Below are positions 40,632-50,469 of a stretch of DNA of 64,000 bases, piece by piece. Every line of letters begins with the position of its first letter. Position 1 is the first letter of the stretch. The notes under the pieces are model-generated. The model did no database searches. It was given only the letters and a program-made list of their open reading frames with translations, and had not been told where the DNA came from. The DNA is taken from the NCBI GenBank assembly GCA_039613835.1, contig CP154827.1, positions 1,210,501-1,274,500 of the forward strand, written 5' to 3'. Origin of the DNA: Acetobacteraceae bacterium (GTDB lineage Bacteria; Pseudomonadota; Alphaproteobacteria; Acetobacterales; Acetobacteraceae). The position numbers and the translations under genes are program-made.

Positions 40632-42503
40632 ATGACAGTTATGACAGCGCCTCACCCCGCGGAAAACACAGCCCGCAATGCGGCGACGCCCATTGTAATC
40701 GTCGGCCATGTCGATCATGGCAAATCAACTTTGATCGGGCGGATTCTGCATGATACAGACAGCCTCCCTGAAGGACGGCTGGGACAGATTGTTGAAAGAG
40801 CCAGAAGCGCGGGCGACCCGTTGAGTGGAGCTTCCTTCTCGACTCCCTCCAGATTGAGCGCGATCAGGGTGTCACAGTCGACTCAACGCGCATTCCGTTC
40901 CAGTTTAAGGGGCGCGATTTCGTCATTATGGACGCGCCCGGCCACCGGCAATTTCTGCGCAATATGATCACCGGCGCGGCGGATGCTGAAGCCGCCGTCC
41001 TCGTTGTCGACGCAGCGGAAGGCGCGCAGAAGCAGACTCGTCGCCATGCCATGTTGCTGCATTTGATCGGCATCCGACATGTGATTGTTCTGATGAATAA
41101 GGCGGATGTGCTCGCGTTTGATGCCACGCGCCTTGAAACGGCTGAGCAAGCGATCCGTGCGCTTCTGGCGCAGTTAAATGTGTCCGTCGATGCGGTCATC
41201 CCGGCCTCCGCGCGGGATGGGGACAATATTGCGGCACCATCTGATCGCAGCCCGTGGTACAAAGGCCCGACCCTGGTGCAGGCTTTGGCCAATGCCCCCG
41301 CCCGCGCCGCGTGCGCGCCTGGGCTTCCGTATGGTGGTGCAGGATGTTTATCGCTTCGACGAGACGCGATACGTTGTCGGCCGCGTTGATCGTGGCATTA
41401 TTCGCGAAGGGGCATCAATCTCCATCGGTACGCAGGGCCAGACCGCCCGCGTCGCTGAAATCGCTCGCTGGCACGTGCCAGCCCTGCCCGTTGCCGGGCC
41501 CGGGGAATCCATCGTTTTGCGCCTGGAGCCGGATATCGTGCCGGATCGCGGAGATCTGCTGTTCAATCCGGATGAAGACATGCCGCGCCCGGTCCGGTCA
41601 GCACGGATTCAGGCTCGTGTCTTCTGGCTGCGTCAGGAGGGCCTCAAACGCGGTGAGCGCTTGACCCTCCGCCTCGGGCCTGCGGAATATCCAGTGACCG
41701 TCGCCTCCATTGATTCCGTCGTCAATCTTGAGGATATGACCCTCCAGAAGGCCGATATGGTCGGGCCTGAGGGCTTTGCGACCATCGCCCTGACGACCGC
41801 CCATGCGGTGCTTTTCGACATTTTTCACACCCGGTCTCAATGATGGGCGTGGCGTGCTGGTCGACCAATATCAACAGATCGTCGGCGGCGCACCCCTGAT
41901 CGGTGCGGCGGAAATTTCCGACCCGTCTCATACGATCCACCCGACGGAAAGCGTGATCTCCTCCGAGGCGCGACGTGCCGCGGGAGAGCGTCAGGGACAT
42001 GTTTTCTGGCTTTTCGGTCGCCCCGCCGCGGGCAAAAGCACAATCGCGCGGGAAGTCGAGGCCCGCTTATTCCGAGATGGGCAGCGTTGCGTCGTACTTG
42101 ATGGTGACAGTCTGCGTGCCGGGCTCAATAGCGATCTCGGTTTCTCACAGGAGGATCGTCGGGAAAATATCCGCCGGACGGCCCATGTCGCGCGCATGTT
42201 TGCGGAAACGGGTCATATCGTGCTGGTGGCGCTTGTCACGCCCATGAAATCCGAACGCGCCCTGGCTTCGGAGATTATCGGCAACCCTTCTCGGAAATTT
42301 TTGTCGATACTTCGGCCGATATTTGTGAATCGCGTGATCCGAAGGGCCTTTATGCCGCCGCCCGCGCCGGGAAGATCGCGCATTTCACCGGTGTCGATGC
42401 GCTATTTGAAATCTCGGACGATTCATCATTGACGCTTTCCTCGGATTCCGGCCCGGGGCGCGCCGCCGAGACTTTCATCGACTATATCCAAACCAAGATC
42501 TGA
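40632..42503 (+). pseudogene. cysNC: CysN-CysC fusion (ATP sulfurylase GTPase plus APS kinase), four frameshifts
   Basis: Bifunctional sulfate activation protein of about 623 codons. CysN part: [20 protein letters not shown] (G1), [20 protein letters not shown] (G3), LMNKADVL (G4), FRMVVQDVYRFDETRYVVGR. CysC part: GHVFWLFGRPAAGKSTIARE (P-loop; family GLPASGKST), [19 protein letters not shown], and a [20 protein letters not shown] stretch. The coding moves between frames at about 40822, 41300-41320, the T-run at 41821-41825, and about 42283. At each point a one-base change restores family sequence. With the last shift corrected the gene ends at 42503. Fused CysNC is normal in this group, but four lesions make this copy non-functional. 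Confidence 0.88.
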
Positions 42504-42608
42504 CCCTGCGCCCCGCACCGGCGATGAGTCATTCGCAGGTGCGACGGCGCAGAGCCGGAAGGGGCACGTGTGAGAGGAAGCCGATTTCACATCACACGCG
42601 TCCTGCGA

Positions 42609-43413
42609 TCAGGGGACGCGGAAAGGGCTTATTGTGTTGCCGGTTTTTTCCAATTCGCAAATGCACTGTTCCGGCGCGTTGAGGCTTTGCTTCAGTGCCA
42701 ATAATTCCGCACGCACGGCCGGGATCTGCGCCTGAATTTCTGGTCGACTCAGAATGGCGGGACGAGGCCCGCAGCGTAACTGTAGCCAGCCACCACATCT
42801 GTCGACCAATGCACGCCGCAAACAATGCGACTCTCGCCAAAAATTCGCCCCCGCGCGAGGATTTCCTCCGCCCGCTCCGGCATGACAACGGATAGCACAA
42901 AGGCCACAATATTACCGCGCACTGTATGGCCTGAGGGATAGGAGCGATTGTGATCTTTCGTCACACGATCCTTGATACAAAGAGGCACTTCTCATACCCG
43001 ACATAAGGCCGCACACGCGCTCATCGCGCCTTGACCACATTTGTCCTGGGCCCCTCAATTGCAATGACGTCACTCATCAGCTTGTTCAGCTTCGGCGTTT
43101 TGGTGAGGTCAATTTTCAAATCGAGCGCACATGAGAAATTTTGGATCACAGCGGGAAGAGAGAAATCATCATCGATCGTCGCCGGTTCCCATCGCGGCGA
43201 GCCTTTCCACTTTCGCGTCTCGTTGAAGATCTGCTGATCTCGTCGGAGGGCCTCCGTTTTTGCGGCAGGCGGCGCCAGGATAATCAGGTAGCCGTTGGGC
43301 GGCGCATTATCCGACATATTATCTGTATCAGCGCTCACAGGCTGACTGACCCCTAAGGCCAAAACTGTCAGAGCCGACGCCGACAGCAGGAACTTTTTTG
43401 TGAAGAGAGGCAT
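42609..43413 (-). pseudogene. Class A non-specific acid phosphatase, copy 1, decayed
   Basis: PhoN-like secreted vanadium-haloperoxidase-fold phosphatase. It has a signal peptide (LLSASALTVLALGVSQPVSA) and a conserved helix region (IFNETRKWKGSPRW). The catalytic KX6RP motif follows: KAR-stop-ARVRP, with a TGA at 43021-43023 exactly inside it and the spacing preserved. A frame change leads to NRSYPSGHT and GESRIVCGVHWSTD (the SRX5HXXXD motif). A second frame change leads to the C-terminal helix (SRPEIQAQIPAVRAEL), ending at 42609. One nonsense codon and two frameshifts rule out activity. A second copy lies directly upstream. Confidence 0.82.
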
Positions 43414-43676
43414 TTTTATCCCTTTTTATTTGTTATTAGAGGGATATTATAAATTTTCTTTAATGTTTTTGTCTAATTCGCTGATTACAAATTTTAATGA
43501 TTTGCTTTTTGCGGCTTCACGCGATTTGCTGGCAAAATGAGGACGTTATGCGTACCGGAGGACCCGACTTCTCATCCATCGGTTAAGACATGCGCAACCC
43601 GATCCAACCGCCGCGTCGGCATGGACAAACCAGCGTGAGCGGATCAGATTTCGCCGATCAACGAAGACAGGAGGTG

Positions 43677-43717
43677 TGATCCGCGTGTTGCACCCATATC
43701 ATGCAACACGCGGATCA
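43677..43717. repeat. Perfect 16-bp inverted repeat between the two phosphatase genes
   Basis: TGATCCGCGTGTTGCA pairs perfectly with TGCAACACGCGGATCA across a 9-base loop. It sits 4 bp after the 3' end of phosphatase copy 2 and about 260 bp upstream of copy 1. A terminator of copy 2 or an operator of copy 1 are the obvious roles. No U-tract follows. The rest of 43414-43720 holds no gene. Confidence 0.75.
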
Positions 43718-43720
43718 TGA

Positions 43721-44539
43721 TCAGGACAGAAAGGCCCGTGACTTTATGGCAAGCGGTTGGGAGAATGCGTGTTCGCCTCTTTCTCCAACGCGCATTGCGC
43801 CGCGTCCGGTTTTACCGTTAGCTGCATGGAGAACTTCAAGTTCTTTCCGGACAGCCGGGAGCTGCGCCTTGATTTCAGGCCGCATCATGATGAGGAAGAT
43901 CTGCTGCGCGGCGATGCGATAGCCTGCTTCAACATCTGAGGCCCAATGTGCGCCGCAGACGATACGGCTTTCCCCGTAGATACGGGCACGCATGTAGAAC
44001 GCATCAGCGTGATCCGGCATCAGGGATGCGAGCAGGAAGCCGAGCGTCGTCCCCATCATCGTATGCCCGGACGGGTAGGAGCGGAAGGAGCCAAGCGCCG
44101 CTTTATGAACCATGCAGTCGGCGCATTATTGCCGACAAACGCGCGCTGATGGGCAAAGTGGCGCTTCAGGGCGACCATCGTGAGTGATTCGAGGCTCAGA
44201 ACATCCCGGACAAGTTTGCGCAGATGCGGTGCCTTGGCCGTGTCGATATCAAACCCGGCCGCGCAGGAAAAATTCCTGAGAGCGTGGTCCAACGTATAAT
44301 CGTCATCATTGACGGCGAGTTTCCAGCGCGGGGAATCTTTCCACTGGCGGGTCGCCGCGAAAATCCGTTGATCCTGTAGTTGCGCCAGGCTGCCAGGCGC
44401 CGGTGGCGGCGGGACGGAAAGGAGGCCCGTTGGGCAGAGGCGCGACCTGAGTCGTATCAGGTGCCTTCTGGCAGGCAACGAGCGTGAGACTGGCCAGAAC
44501 GGGCAAGGCAAATCGTTGCGTCAAAGAACGGCGAAGCAT
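43721..44539 (-). pseudogene. Class A non-specific acid phosphatase, copy 2, decayed
   Basis: A paralogue of the neighbouring gene in the same orientation. The N-terminus (44539) has a lipoprotein-type signal, FALPVLASLTLVACQK, with Cys in a LVAC lipobox. It then changes frame to RIFAATRQWKDSPRWKLAVN and the motif KRHFAHQRA (KX6R with Ala instead of Pro). It changes frame again near 44110 to SYPSGHTMMG and GESRIVCGAHWASDVEAG, ending at 43721. Two frameshifts, plus the changed RP, argue against function. Copies 1 and 2 differ in export signal: Sec-cleaved versus lipoprotein. Confidence 0.82.
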
Positions 44540-44636
44540 AAATGTACCCTCGGAAATGTGAAGACGAAGACGTTAAAAATCCTCATCGTGCAGGAGCTTT
44601 AAGGCCACGTCCACTCCGAAAGCGGTCACAATTTAA

Positions 44637-47585
44637 TCAATTATTCAGCCTGCGATTCATATATTCAACGATGCGGCTCAATTTTTCATCCAGCATTTCC
44701 GTCGTGAAGGACTTGAAGAGGATCTGCGTGGACTCATCGAAGCTCTGATCTGAAAAAACAGTCTGCTCCGAATAGCCTGTCATAAAGAGAACTGAGAGAT
44801 GCTGCTTGCGGGCGCGCGCTTCGTCGGCCAATTGCCCCCATTAACGCCGCCCGGGAGACCGACTCGGTCATCAGGACATCATAACGGCGATCCTCATCCG
44901 CCAGAAGCGCCATCGCCTAACTTCCCGTTTCCGCCGTCTCGACATGGATCCCCCGGTCACGGAGCGTTTCCTCCAAGGTGAAGCGCAATGTCACGTCATC
45001 CTCCACGAGGAGAAGGCGCAGATGGGATAAATCAACCTCCGTCGGGCTTCGGCGGCGCGCGGTGCCCTGGGCGACGGGTCGTTTCTCTCCGATATAAAGG
45101 GGAAACCAGATATGCACTTTCGTCCCGGCCCCTGGTGCGGACTCGATCTCCACCCTGCCGCCCGATTGCGAGGCGAACCCATATATCATGCAGCCCCAAC
45201 CCGGTGCCTTTGCCGATCGGCTTGGTCGTAAAAAACGGGTCGAAGGCCCGGGGCCATGACCTCCGGCGTCATGCCCACGCCTGTATCGGCGACAGTCAGG
45301 CACATGAAGCGCACAGCGTCTTTCCCTTCTTCGGGAGGTGGGTCAGATCGGGTTGATATGGTCACCGTCCCCCCCTTCCGGCATCGCATCGCGCGCATTA
45401 ATGCCCAGATTGAGGATGGCATTTTCAAGCTGGTTGCGATCAATCAGAATAGGCCCCAACCTTGCATCGAGACGCAGCTTGAGGCGCACGGCTTGGCCAA
45501 TCGTTCGGCGAAGGAATTCAGCCACCCCGCTGACCAGCTCATTCACATCTGTCACTGTCGGGTCAAGCGTTTGCCGCCGTGAGAAAGCCAGCAGACGATG
45601 GGGTTAACCCCGCCGCACGGTCCGTCGCTTCCTGCGCCGCGTTAATGTAGCGCTCCAGCCCTTCAATCTGCCCGCGCGCCATCCGCCGCCGCATGAGGCC
45701 GAGCGCGCCGCTGATCCCTCCGAGGATATTATTGAAATCATGGGCGAGCCCGCCCGTCAGCTGGCCGACGGGTTCCATTTTCTGTGACTGACGAAGTTGG
45801 TCTTTAAGGATAATTCGCTCCGTAATATCGCGCCCGATGAGAAAGATTTCATCATCGTCACGGAAGTTCGTCCAATTGAATGTGTGCCAGGAATTATCGT
45901 CAAACCTCAGACGTAGGTCCGCGCTGCGCTCCCCCTGATTGGCGGCCAGCGCCTGTAACATCTCCGCAATTTTCTGCCGATCCTGGGGGCGGACAAAACT
46001 GGCCAGCATTTCATCCTTATATTGCGCGCGGTCCAGATCGGCGCAGTGCGCCCAGCTCGGATTAACGTGGCGTAATCGGCCATCCAGCCCCACAGAGGCC
46101 AGGAGGTCATCCGTGATCGTCCAGATCCAGCCCTGCCCATCCGCCGTACGGCCCCGGAATTCGCATTGAAGCCTCCCGAGCGATGACAGGCTTTTCCGCA
46201 AAGCTGAGAGGAGCACGGTACGGTCATCGCCCGCCACCCGCCGCAATAACTGCCGCAACCTCACGCCGGAAGACATCTCTCCAACCGGAAAAGCCAGGGT
46301 CGCCGCCATACGCGGATCCCCATGCAGCAGGCGGGCTTTGATGTCCCAGATCCACCCGCCGGAGATCGCGCCGGCATAGGATGCGAGCTCAAGGCGCTCA
46401 TGATCCTGGGTGGAGGCTATCATGTCGCGTGAACTGCACATAAGGTAAATGACGTTGCTTTTATGCCCCCCACGCGGAAGAGATATCGGCACGACCCGCG
46501 CGCGCCAGCGATGCAATGTGCCATCGGCTGAGAACGCATATTCCTCAATCTGTCCGGGGTGATTTTCGAGAGCTTTCTCGATAATGTGGGGTGCGGAAGC
46601 ACGACCCTGCCCCATCCAGAGGCCGGACCAGTCCGTCCCGAATTGCTGCGTGCCGGGAAAGCTCGACAGGGTGGCGATGCGATCCCCGGAAGTAAAGATG
46701 ACCCGCCCCTGTCGATCCAGCAGACAAAACCCGTCACTCGTGCCCTGCATCAATTGCGTGAGGAGGGCATCCTCCATATCGCGGGCCGCGCGCGTCGCCT
46801 CTCGACGGCAGAAGATCGCATTCCAGCAGCCTGTATGTTTTTGATACGAAGAAATGAAAAATATCTCCGTCCGCCCCGTCCACCTTCAGATGATGGATGG
46901 ACGCGCTCCCCGACCCCGCTGACATCAAAGCATCCGGAAGTGCCAAAGAGCGGGAAAATTTTTCCAGCGTCATGCCATCATAGAGGATCTGTGCTGTCAG
47001 GCCGAGCATGGACGCCGCCGCGTCATCGCCGCGCACGCATTGCCGCGCTTCATCCCATGCAAGGCACCCGAAAGCAACGCGCGATGTCTGCCTGACTTTA
47101 GTCGGCGGCTTCGCATCTTGGTGGCCCAGCCCCGCGACCAATTCCCGCACATATGTGCCTATTTTAGCGTCCGACGCGGGCTGACGGGCCTCTCTATGGT
47201 CAGGGACAGCAATCAGCGCGACGATGGCACCTTGAGACGCACGAAAGATACGCGTTTTTACGCGATCGAGCGTTTCGGTGAGGACATCTGAAATGATATT
47301 GTCCGCGCCTGAGGGCCCTTTCGGGCCGGATTGTAGCAGCGCCTTGATTTCTCGACCCGCGCCGACGCCGACATGCTGCGCCGTGCTTGTCTCTATAAAC
47401 GCATCATCTCCGCCGCGCACGGCGATTGTGAAAGTCGTTTCGGGGGACGATGCGCGCAGCATCGCGGCCAGACGCGAAATCTCTTTGCGGACCCGCGTTT
47501 CTTCCAATGTTTGCTCATGGCGTCGTGCGTTCATCGGCCATCCTTCCCCGCCCATGAAATGATGGGCGAGTCCCGATTTGGTCAT
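44637..47585 (-). pseudogene. Hybrid PAS sensor histidine kinase/response regulator, heavily decayed
   Basis: A composite of about 980 codons. An N-terminal sensory part (47585 to about 46800) is followed by PAS-like modules (GFCLLDRQGRVIFTSGDRI; WIWDIKARLLHGDPRM; IFLIGRDITERI). The phosphoacceptor helix is GQLTGGLAHDFNNILGGISG. The ATPase pieces are spread over three frames (LIDRNQLENAILNLGINARD; LTVADTGVGMTPEV; GRVEIESAPGAGTKVHIWFP). A receiver domain (LRLLLVEDDVTLRFTLEETL, FMTGYSEQ) completes it. Frame changes lie near 46790, 45590, 45350, 45230 and 44850. A TAG occurs in the receiver (44918 region, ETAETGS-stop) where relatives usually have Glu. At least six lesions make this one of the most degraded genes here. 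Confidence 0.8.
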
Positions 47586-47723
47586 CTATAAGAGCAATAC
47601 AATCGAGTTTTTAACATGTTCCCACCAGCGGGACGCGATTTTAAGGTTTTCTGGCCCTTTTCTGAGAAAATCTGACGGTTTTCCGCCCCTTTACAGCCCC
47701 GTTTCCCGGCATCATCGGGTATT

Positions 47724-48948
47724 TCATCCTACCTGAGAAAGCCCGGGACGCTCAGACCATAATTGCTTCAGCGCCGCGACCAACTCATCAATATCCGATT
47801 TACTATGGAGCGGGCCTGGCGTGATCCGCAACCGCTCAAGCCCGCGCGGCACGGTGGGATAATTGATCGGCTGAATGTAATGGCCGTAGCGCGTCAGGAG
47901 CGCATCGGAAATCGCGCGGCATTCCTTCGCATCGCAGACCATCACCGGGATGATATGAGACGGATTGGCAAGGTGCGCTACCTCCGGCATCGTCAAGACA
48001 TCGCCGGAGGTAGCGCACCGCCGCTCTCTGCCCCTCACGCTCAACCGAGCTTTGGCGCAGATGTCGGACACTCGCGCGAGCACCTGCAGCGATCATCGGG
48101 GGCAGCGCGGTGGAGAAGATGAAGCCGGAAGCGAAAGAGCGCACAAAATCACATAATGCGGCTGAGCCGGTGATATACCCACCCACAACACCGAAGCCCT
48201 TCCCCAACGTGCCTTCAATGACGGAGATGCGGTGGGACAGGCCGCGCTCCTCCGCGACGCCGCCACCCTGATGGCCATAAATGCCCACCGCATGGACCTC
48301 GTCAAGGTAGGTCAGCGCGCCGTAACGTTCCGCGACATCACAGATCTCCGCAATCGGGGCGATGTCTCCATCCATTGAATATACCGACTCAAAAGCGACG
48401 ATTTTCGGCACATTGGCGGGGAGTTCACTTAAGTGACGCTCAAGATCACCCACATCATTATGGCGGAATATGCGCTTATCCGCCCGGGAATGGCGGATGC
48501 CTTCAATCATGGAAGCGTGGTTCTGCGCATCGGAAAGCACCACACAGTTTTTGAGGCGCGCCGCGATCGTGCCCAACGTCGCCCAGTTGGAGAGATAGCC
48601 GGAATTGAATAGAAGCGCCGCTTCCTTAGCGTGCAGGGAGGCGAGTTCCTGCTCCAGCAAGACATGCTCATGGCAGGTGCCGGCGATGTTCCGCGTGCCA
48701 CCCGCCCCTGCACCAGACTGGTCCAGCGCCGCGTGCATCGCGGTCAGCACCTCTTTATGCTCACCCATCCCGAGATAGTCGTTTGAGCACCAGATTGTTA
48801 CATCGCGTTTCAGCCCATGATGGTAGGCTTTGGGAAAATGGCCGACGCGGCGCTCCAGCTCCGCAAAGATCCGGTAGCTGCCATCGGCCTTCAGACCGTT
48901 CAGCGCGGCGCGGAACTGCGCATCGAATGTGGCATCTATTTTCGACAT
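47724..48948 (-). pseudogene. hemA: 5-aminolevulinate synthase, one frameshift near the C-terminus
   Basis: First step of haem synthesis by the C4 route, glycine plus succinyl-CoA. The first 300 residues are normal: [59 protein letters not shown], and the PLP lysine in [18 protein letters not shown]. Near 48010 one extra base in GGAGG changes the frame. The true C-terminus continues in the next frame ([34 protein letters not shown]) and ends at 47724. The corrected length of about 407 residues is normal. The site lies in a 17-bp inverted repeat. This enzyme should be essential unless a second copy or host haem is available, so a sequencing error is a serious alternative. Confidence 0.88.
47972..48019. 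repeat. 17-bp perfect inverted repeat inside hemA
   Basis: GGTGCGCTACCTCCGGC and its exact complement GCCGGAGGTAGCGCACC are separated by 14 bases. The region codes for the AVRYLRR...DAGVAHL part of 5-aminolevulinate synthase. The hemA frameshift lies in or next to the right arm. Such a hairpin could promote strand slippage in the cell or base-calling errors. Confidence 0.8.
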
Positions 48949-49025
48949 CTCATCTGTCCTTCCTGAAAGGCGCCTGCCGCCCCTTGTGGACGCAATCTAA
49001 CCCAGATCCGTGAGGATTTCTTCAT
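48936..49025 (-). other. Possible leader reading frame upstream of hemA
   Basis: The minus strand carries AAAGGAGGTGAT (49038-49049), complementary to the 3' end of 16S rRNA. A 29-codon frame from the ATG at 49025 ([18 protein letters not shown]) ends in a TAG overlapping the first codons of hemA. An ATT at 49034 in the same frame has better spacing, 7 bases. The short overlap could couple translation to hemA. The evidence is only the ribosome binding site and the overlap. Confidence 0.25.
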
Positions 49026-49790
49026 AAAATCAATGAGATCACCTCCTTTAAAGTGGCTTACAATTCAGCCAGGCTGACAGGGTGATCGCGGCATGTGTGG
49101 TTTTTATTTCAGCTCAATCCCGGGAGGGCAGTATCTTTTTCTTAATGAATAAATATTACTCTTCTCATATCACGTGAGCGATTTTACGTATTCGCTTAGA
49201 CATTGAAAATGTTAAGTCGAGTCCGATTTTTCAGTGAAATATACGCGTCGCTTCATATGGAACGCATGAAGGGGGAAGCTTTGATATTTCACAATGTCTC
49301 ATCGTGGCGTGGCGACTCTGTGAGTGCTCGGAAAACAGCACGGGACGATCGCGCTGCCGCCGCCTCACAATGTCATGTTTCGTCGAATTAATGTCGTAAC
49401 ACGGGAAGATTGCAGGGCTATTCAACCGTAGCGTGCAGCCTAATCCGGAGAAAATCACATACTGCGCAACGCGTCTCAATTAATTTGACGATGTTGCCGC
49501 AAAGTGACGACGTTGATTGCACCGGGGACTGGTTGCCGGGGAGTTTTGTTAAAATCTGACAGCTTAGTTTGTAAACGTCACCTCACGACGCAGGGACGGC
49601 CAAATCCTTACGATTTCTTACAATCCTGCGCCTGTCGGGACAAAATAGAGACGTCACAGCGTAAAATATCGGGGCACGTGAAGTTTTCCCACCTCACCCT
49701 TGAACCCCCCTCAAAATATCGCGTTGCCTTATCGCGTTACGCGATCAAAGTTTATCCGAAGCTTGGGCGCGTGGACGACTGATTCCCACC
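49026..49790. other. Long intergenic region before the HU gene
   Basis: About 760 bases between hemA (minus) and the HU gene (plus) contain no protein I recognise. Open frames at 49203-49391 and 49504-49782 lack conserved-looking sequence and good ribosome binding sites. The stretch 49130-49260 is clearly AT-rich. No tRNA fold or repeat was found. It may hold promoters, an untranslated RNA, or remnants of a lost gene. Confidence 0.5.
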
Positions 49791-49819
49791 TTGTTTACTC
49801 GCGCCACACGGATTATGGC
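49791..49819 (+). promoter_or_regulatory. Candidate sigma-70 promoter of the HU gene
   Basis: TTGTTT (49791) and TATGGC (49814) are 17 bases apart. An AGAGGA ribosome binding site comes shortly before the HU start at 49853. The -10 match is only partial. Confidence 0.35.
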
Positions 49820-49852
49820 TCAAGAGACCGATTTTAACGAAAGAGGATAGCT

Positions 49853-50137
49853 ATGAAGTCCACCGATCTGATTGACCGCATTGCCTCCGCGACCGGCGGC
49901 ACCAAAGCCGACGCCAAAAAGGCCCTTGATACAGTATGGTCCAGCATCATCGAAGCCGCCCGGAAGGGTGAAGAAGTCTCTATCCCGGGTTTCGGCAAGT
50001 TCCAGGTTCGCACGACGGCTGCGCGTCAGGGTCGTAATCCCAAGACCGGCGAAACCATCAACATCGCCGCATCCAAAAAGCTTTCCTATTCTTCAGCGAA
50101 AAACGTCAAGGACGCTCTGGCTTCCAAGCACCGATAA
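49853..50137 (+). CDS. hup: HU-family nucleoid DNA-binding protein
   Basis: A histone-like dimeric protein that bends DNA. The 94 residues fit HU. Motifs are MKSTDLIDRIASATGGTKAD at the N-terminus, EEVSIPGFGKFQVRTTAARQ, and the beta-arm GRNPKTGETINIAASKKLSY with the Arg-Asn-Pro intercalating tip. The gene is single and intact, with a good ribosome binding site. I cannot tell the alpha from the beta type by eye. Confidence 0.95.
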   Translation: MKSTDLIDRIASATGGTKADAKKALDTVWSSIIEAARKGEEVSIPGFGKFQVRTTAARQGRNPKTGETINIAASKKLSYSSAKNVKDALASKHR

Positions 50138-50289
50138 AAGCCTGACACCATGAGGTTCTGAGAAGTGCGGTTGAAGCGTGACCCAAAGTCCGCCTTCATC
50201 CGTGCTTTTTTGCGCAATTAAATGGTCATTTGCTGTGTGCGCGACCCTGACGACAGCGCCATACTCAGCATGACTTTCCTACAACGTCT

Positions 50290-50466
50290 TCAGTGACACC
50301 CGCCGGAATTTGACCCGCAGCCTGAACATCGCAAACATGCGCCCTGCCCGTCAGACGTCGCTGCGGGACGTGCGACACGCCGGCAGATAAAGCCAGGGAT
50401 CACCTTTTTCACCCAATAAAATGCAGCGCCGAAAAGTACGGTACCAACGGCCAGATCTTCCCACAT
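50290..50466 (-). CDS. FeoB-associated small Cys-rich membrane protein
   Basis: A 58-residue frame starting 4 bp after the feoB stop. One transmembrane helix near the N-terminus (LAVGTVLFGAAFYWVKKVIP, residues 5-24) is followed by a basic region and a cysteine-rich tail (ACLRCSGCGSNSGGCH). This matches the plan of FeoB-associated Cys-rich membrane proteins (helix, then CxCxxC-like tail), and the position next to feoB agrees. A role in ferrous iron uptake is presumed for the family, but the mechanism is unknown. The gene is short and easily missed. Confidence 0.7.
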   Translation of the reverse strand: MWEDLAVGTVLFGAAFYWVKKVIPGFICRRVARPAATSDGQGACLRCSGCGSNSGGCH

Positions 50467-50469
50467 ATT

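Noticed and set aside
40632-42503. Programmed ribosomal frameshifting in cysNC
   Set aside because: There are four separate junctions without consistent slippery heptamers, and the neighbouring genes of the same pathway are also damaged.
21295-43023. Stop-codon recoding (TGA as Trp, or selenocysteine/pyrrolysine)
   Set aside because: Both TAG and TGA are affected, intact genes use TGA as a normal stop and TGG for Trp, and the affected positions are not Sec or Pyl sites in these families.
49203-49782. Two open frames upstream of HU
   Set aside because: They lack recognisable features, good ribosome binding sites and coding-like composition.
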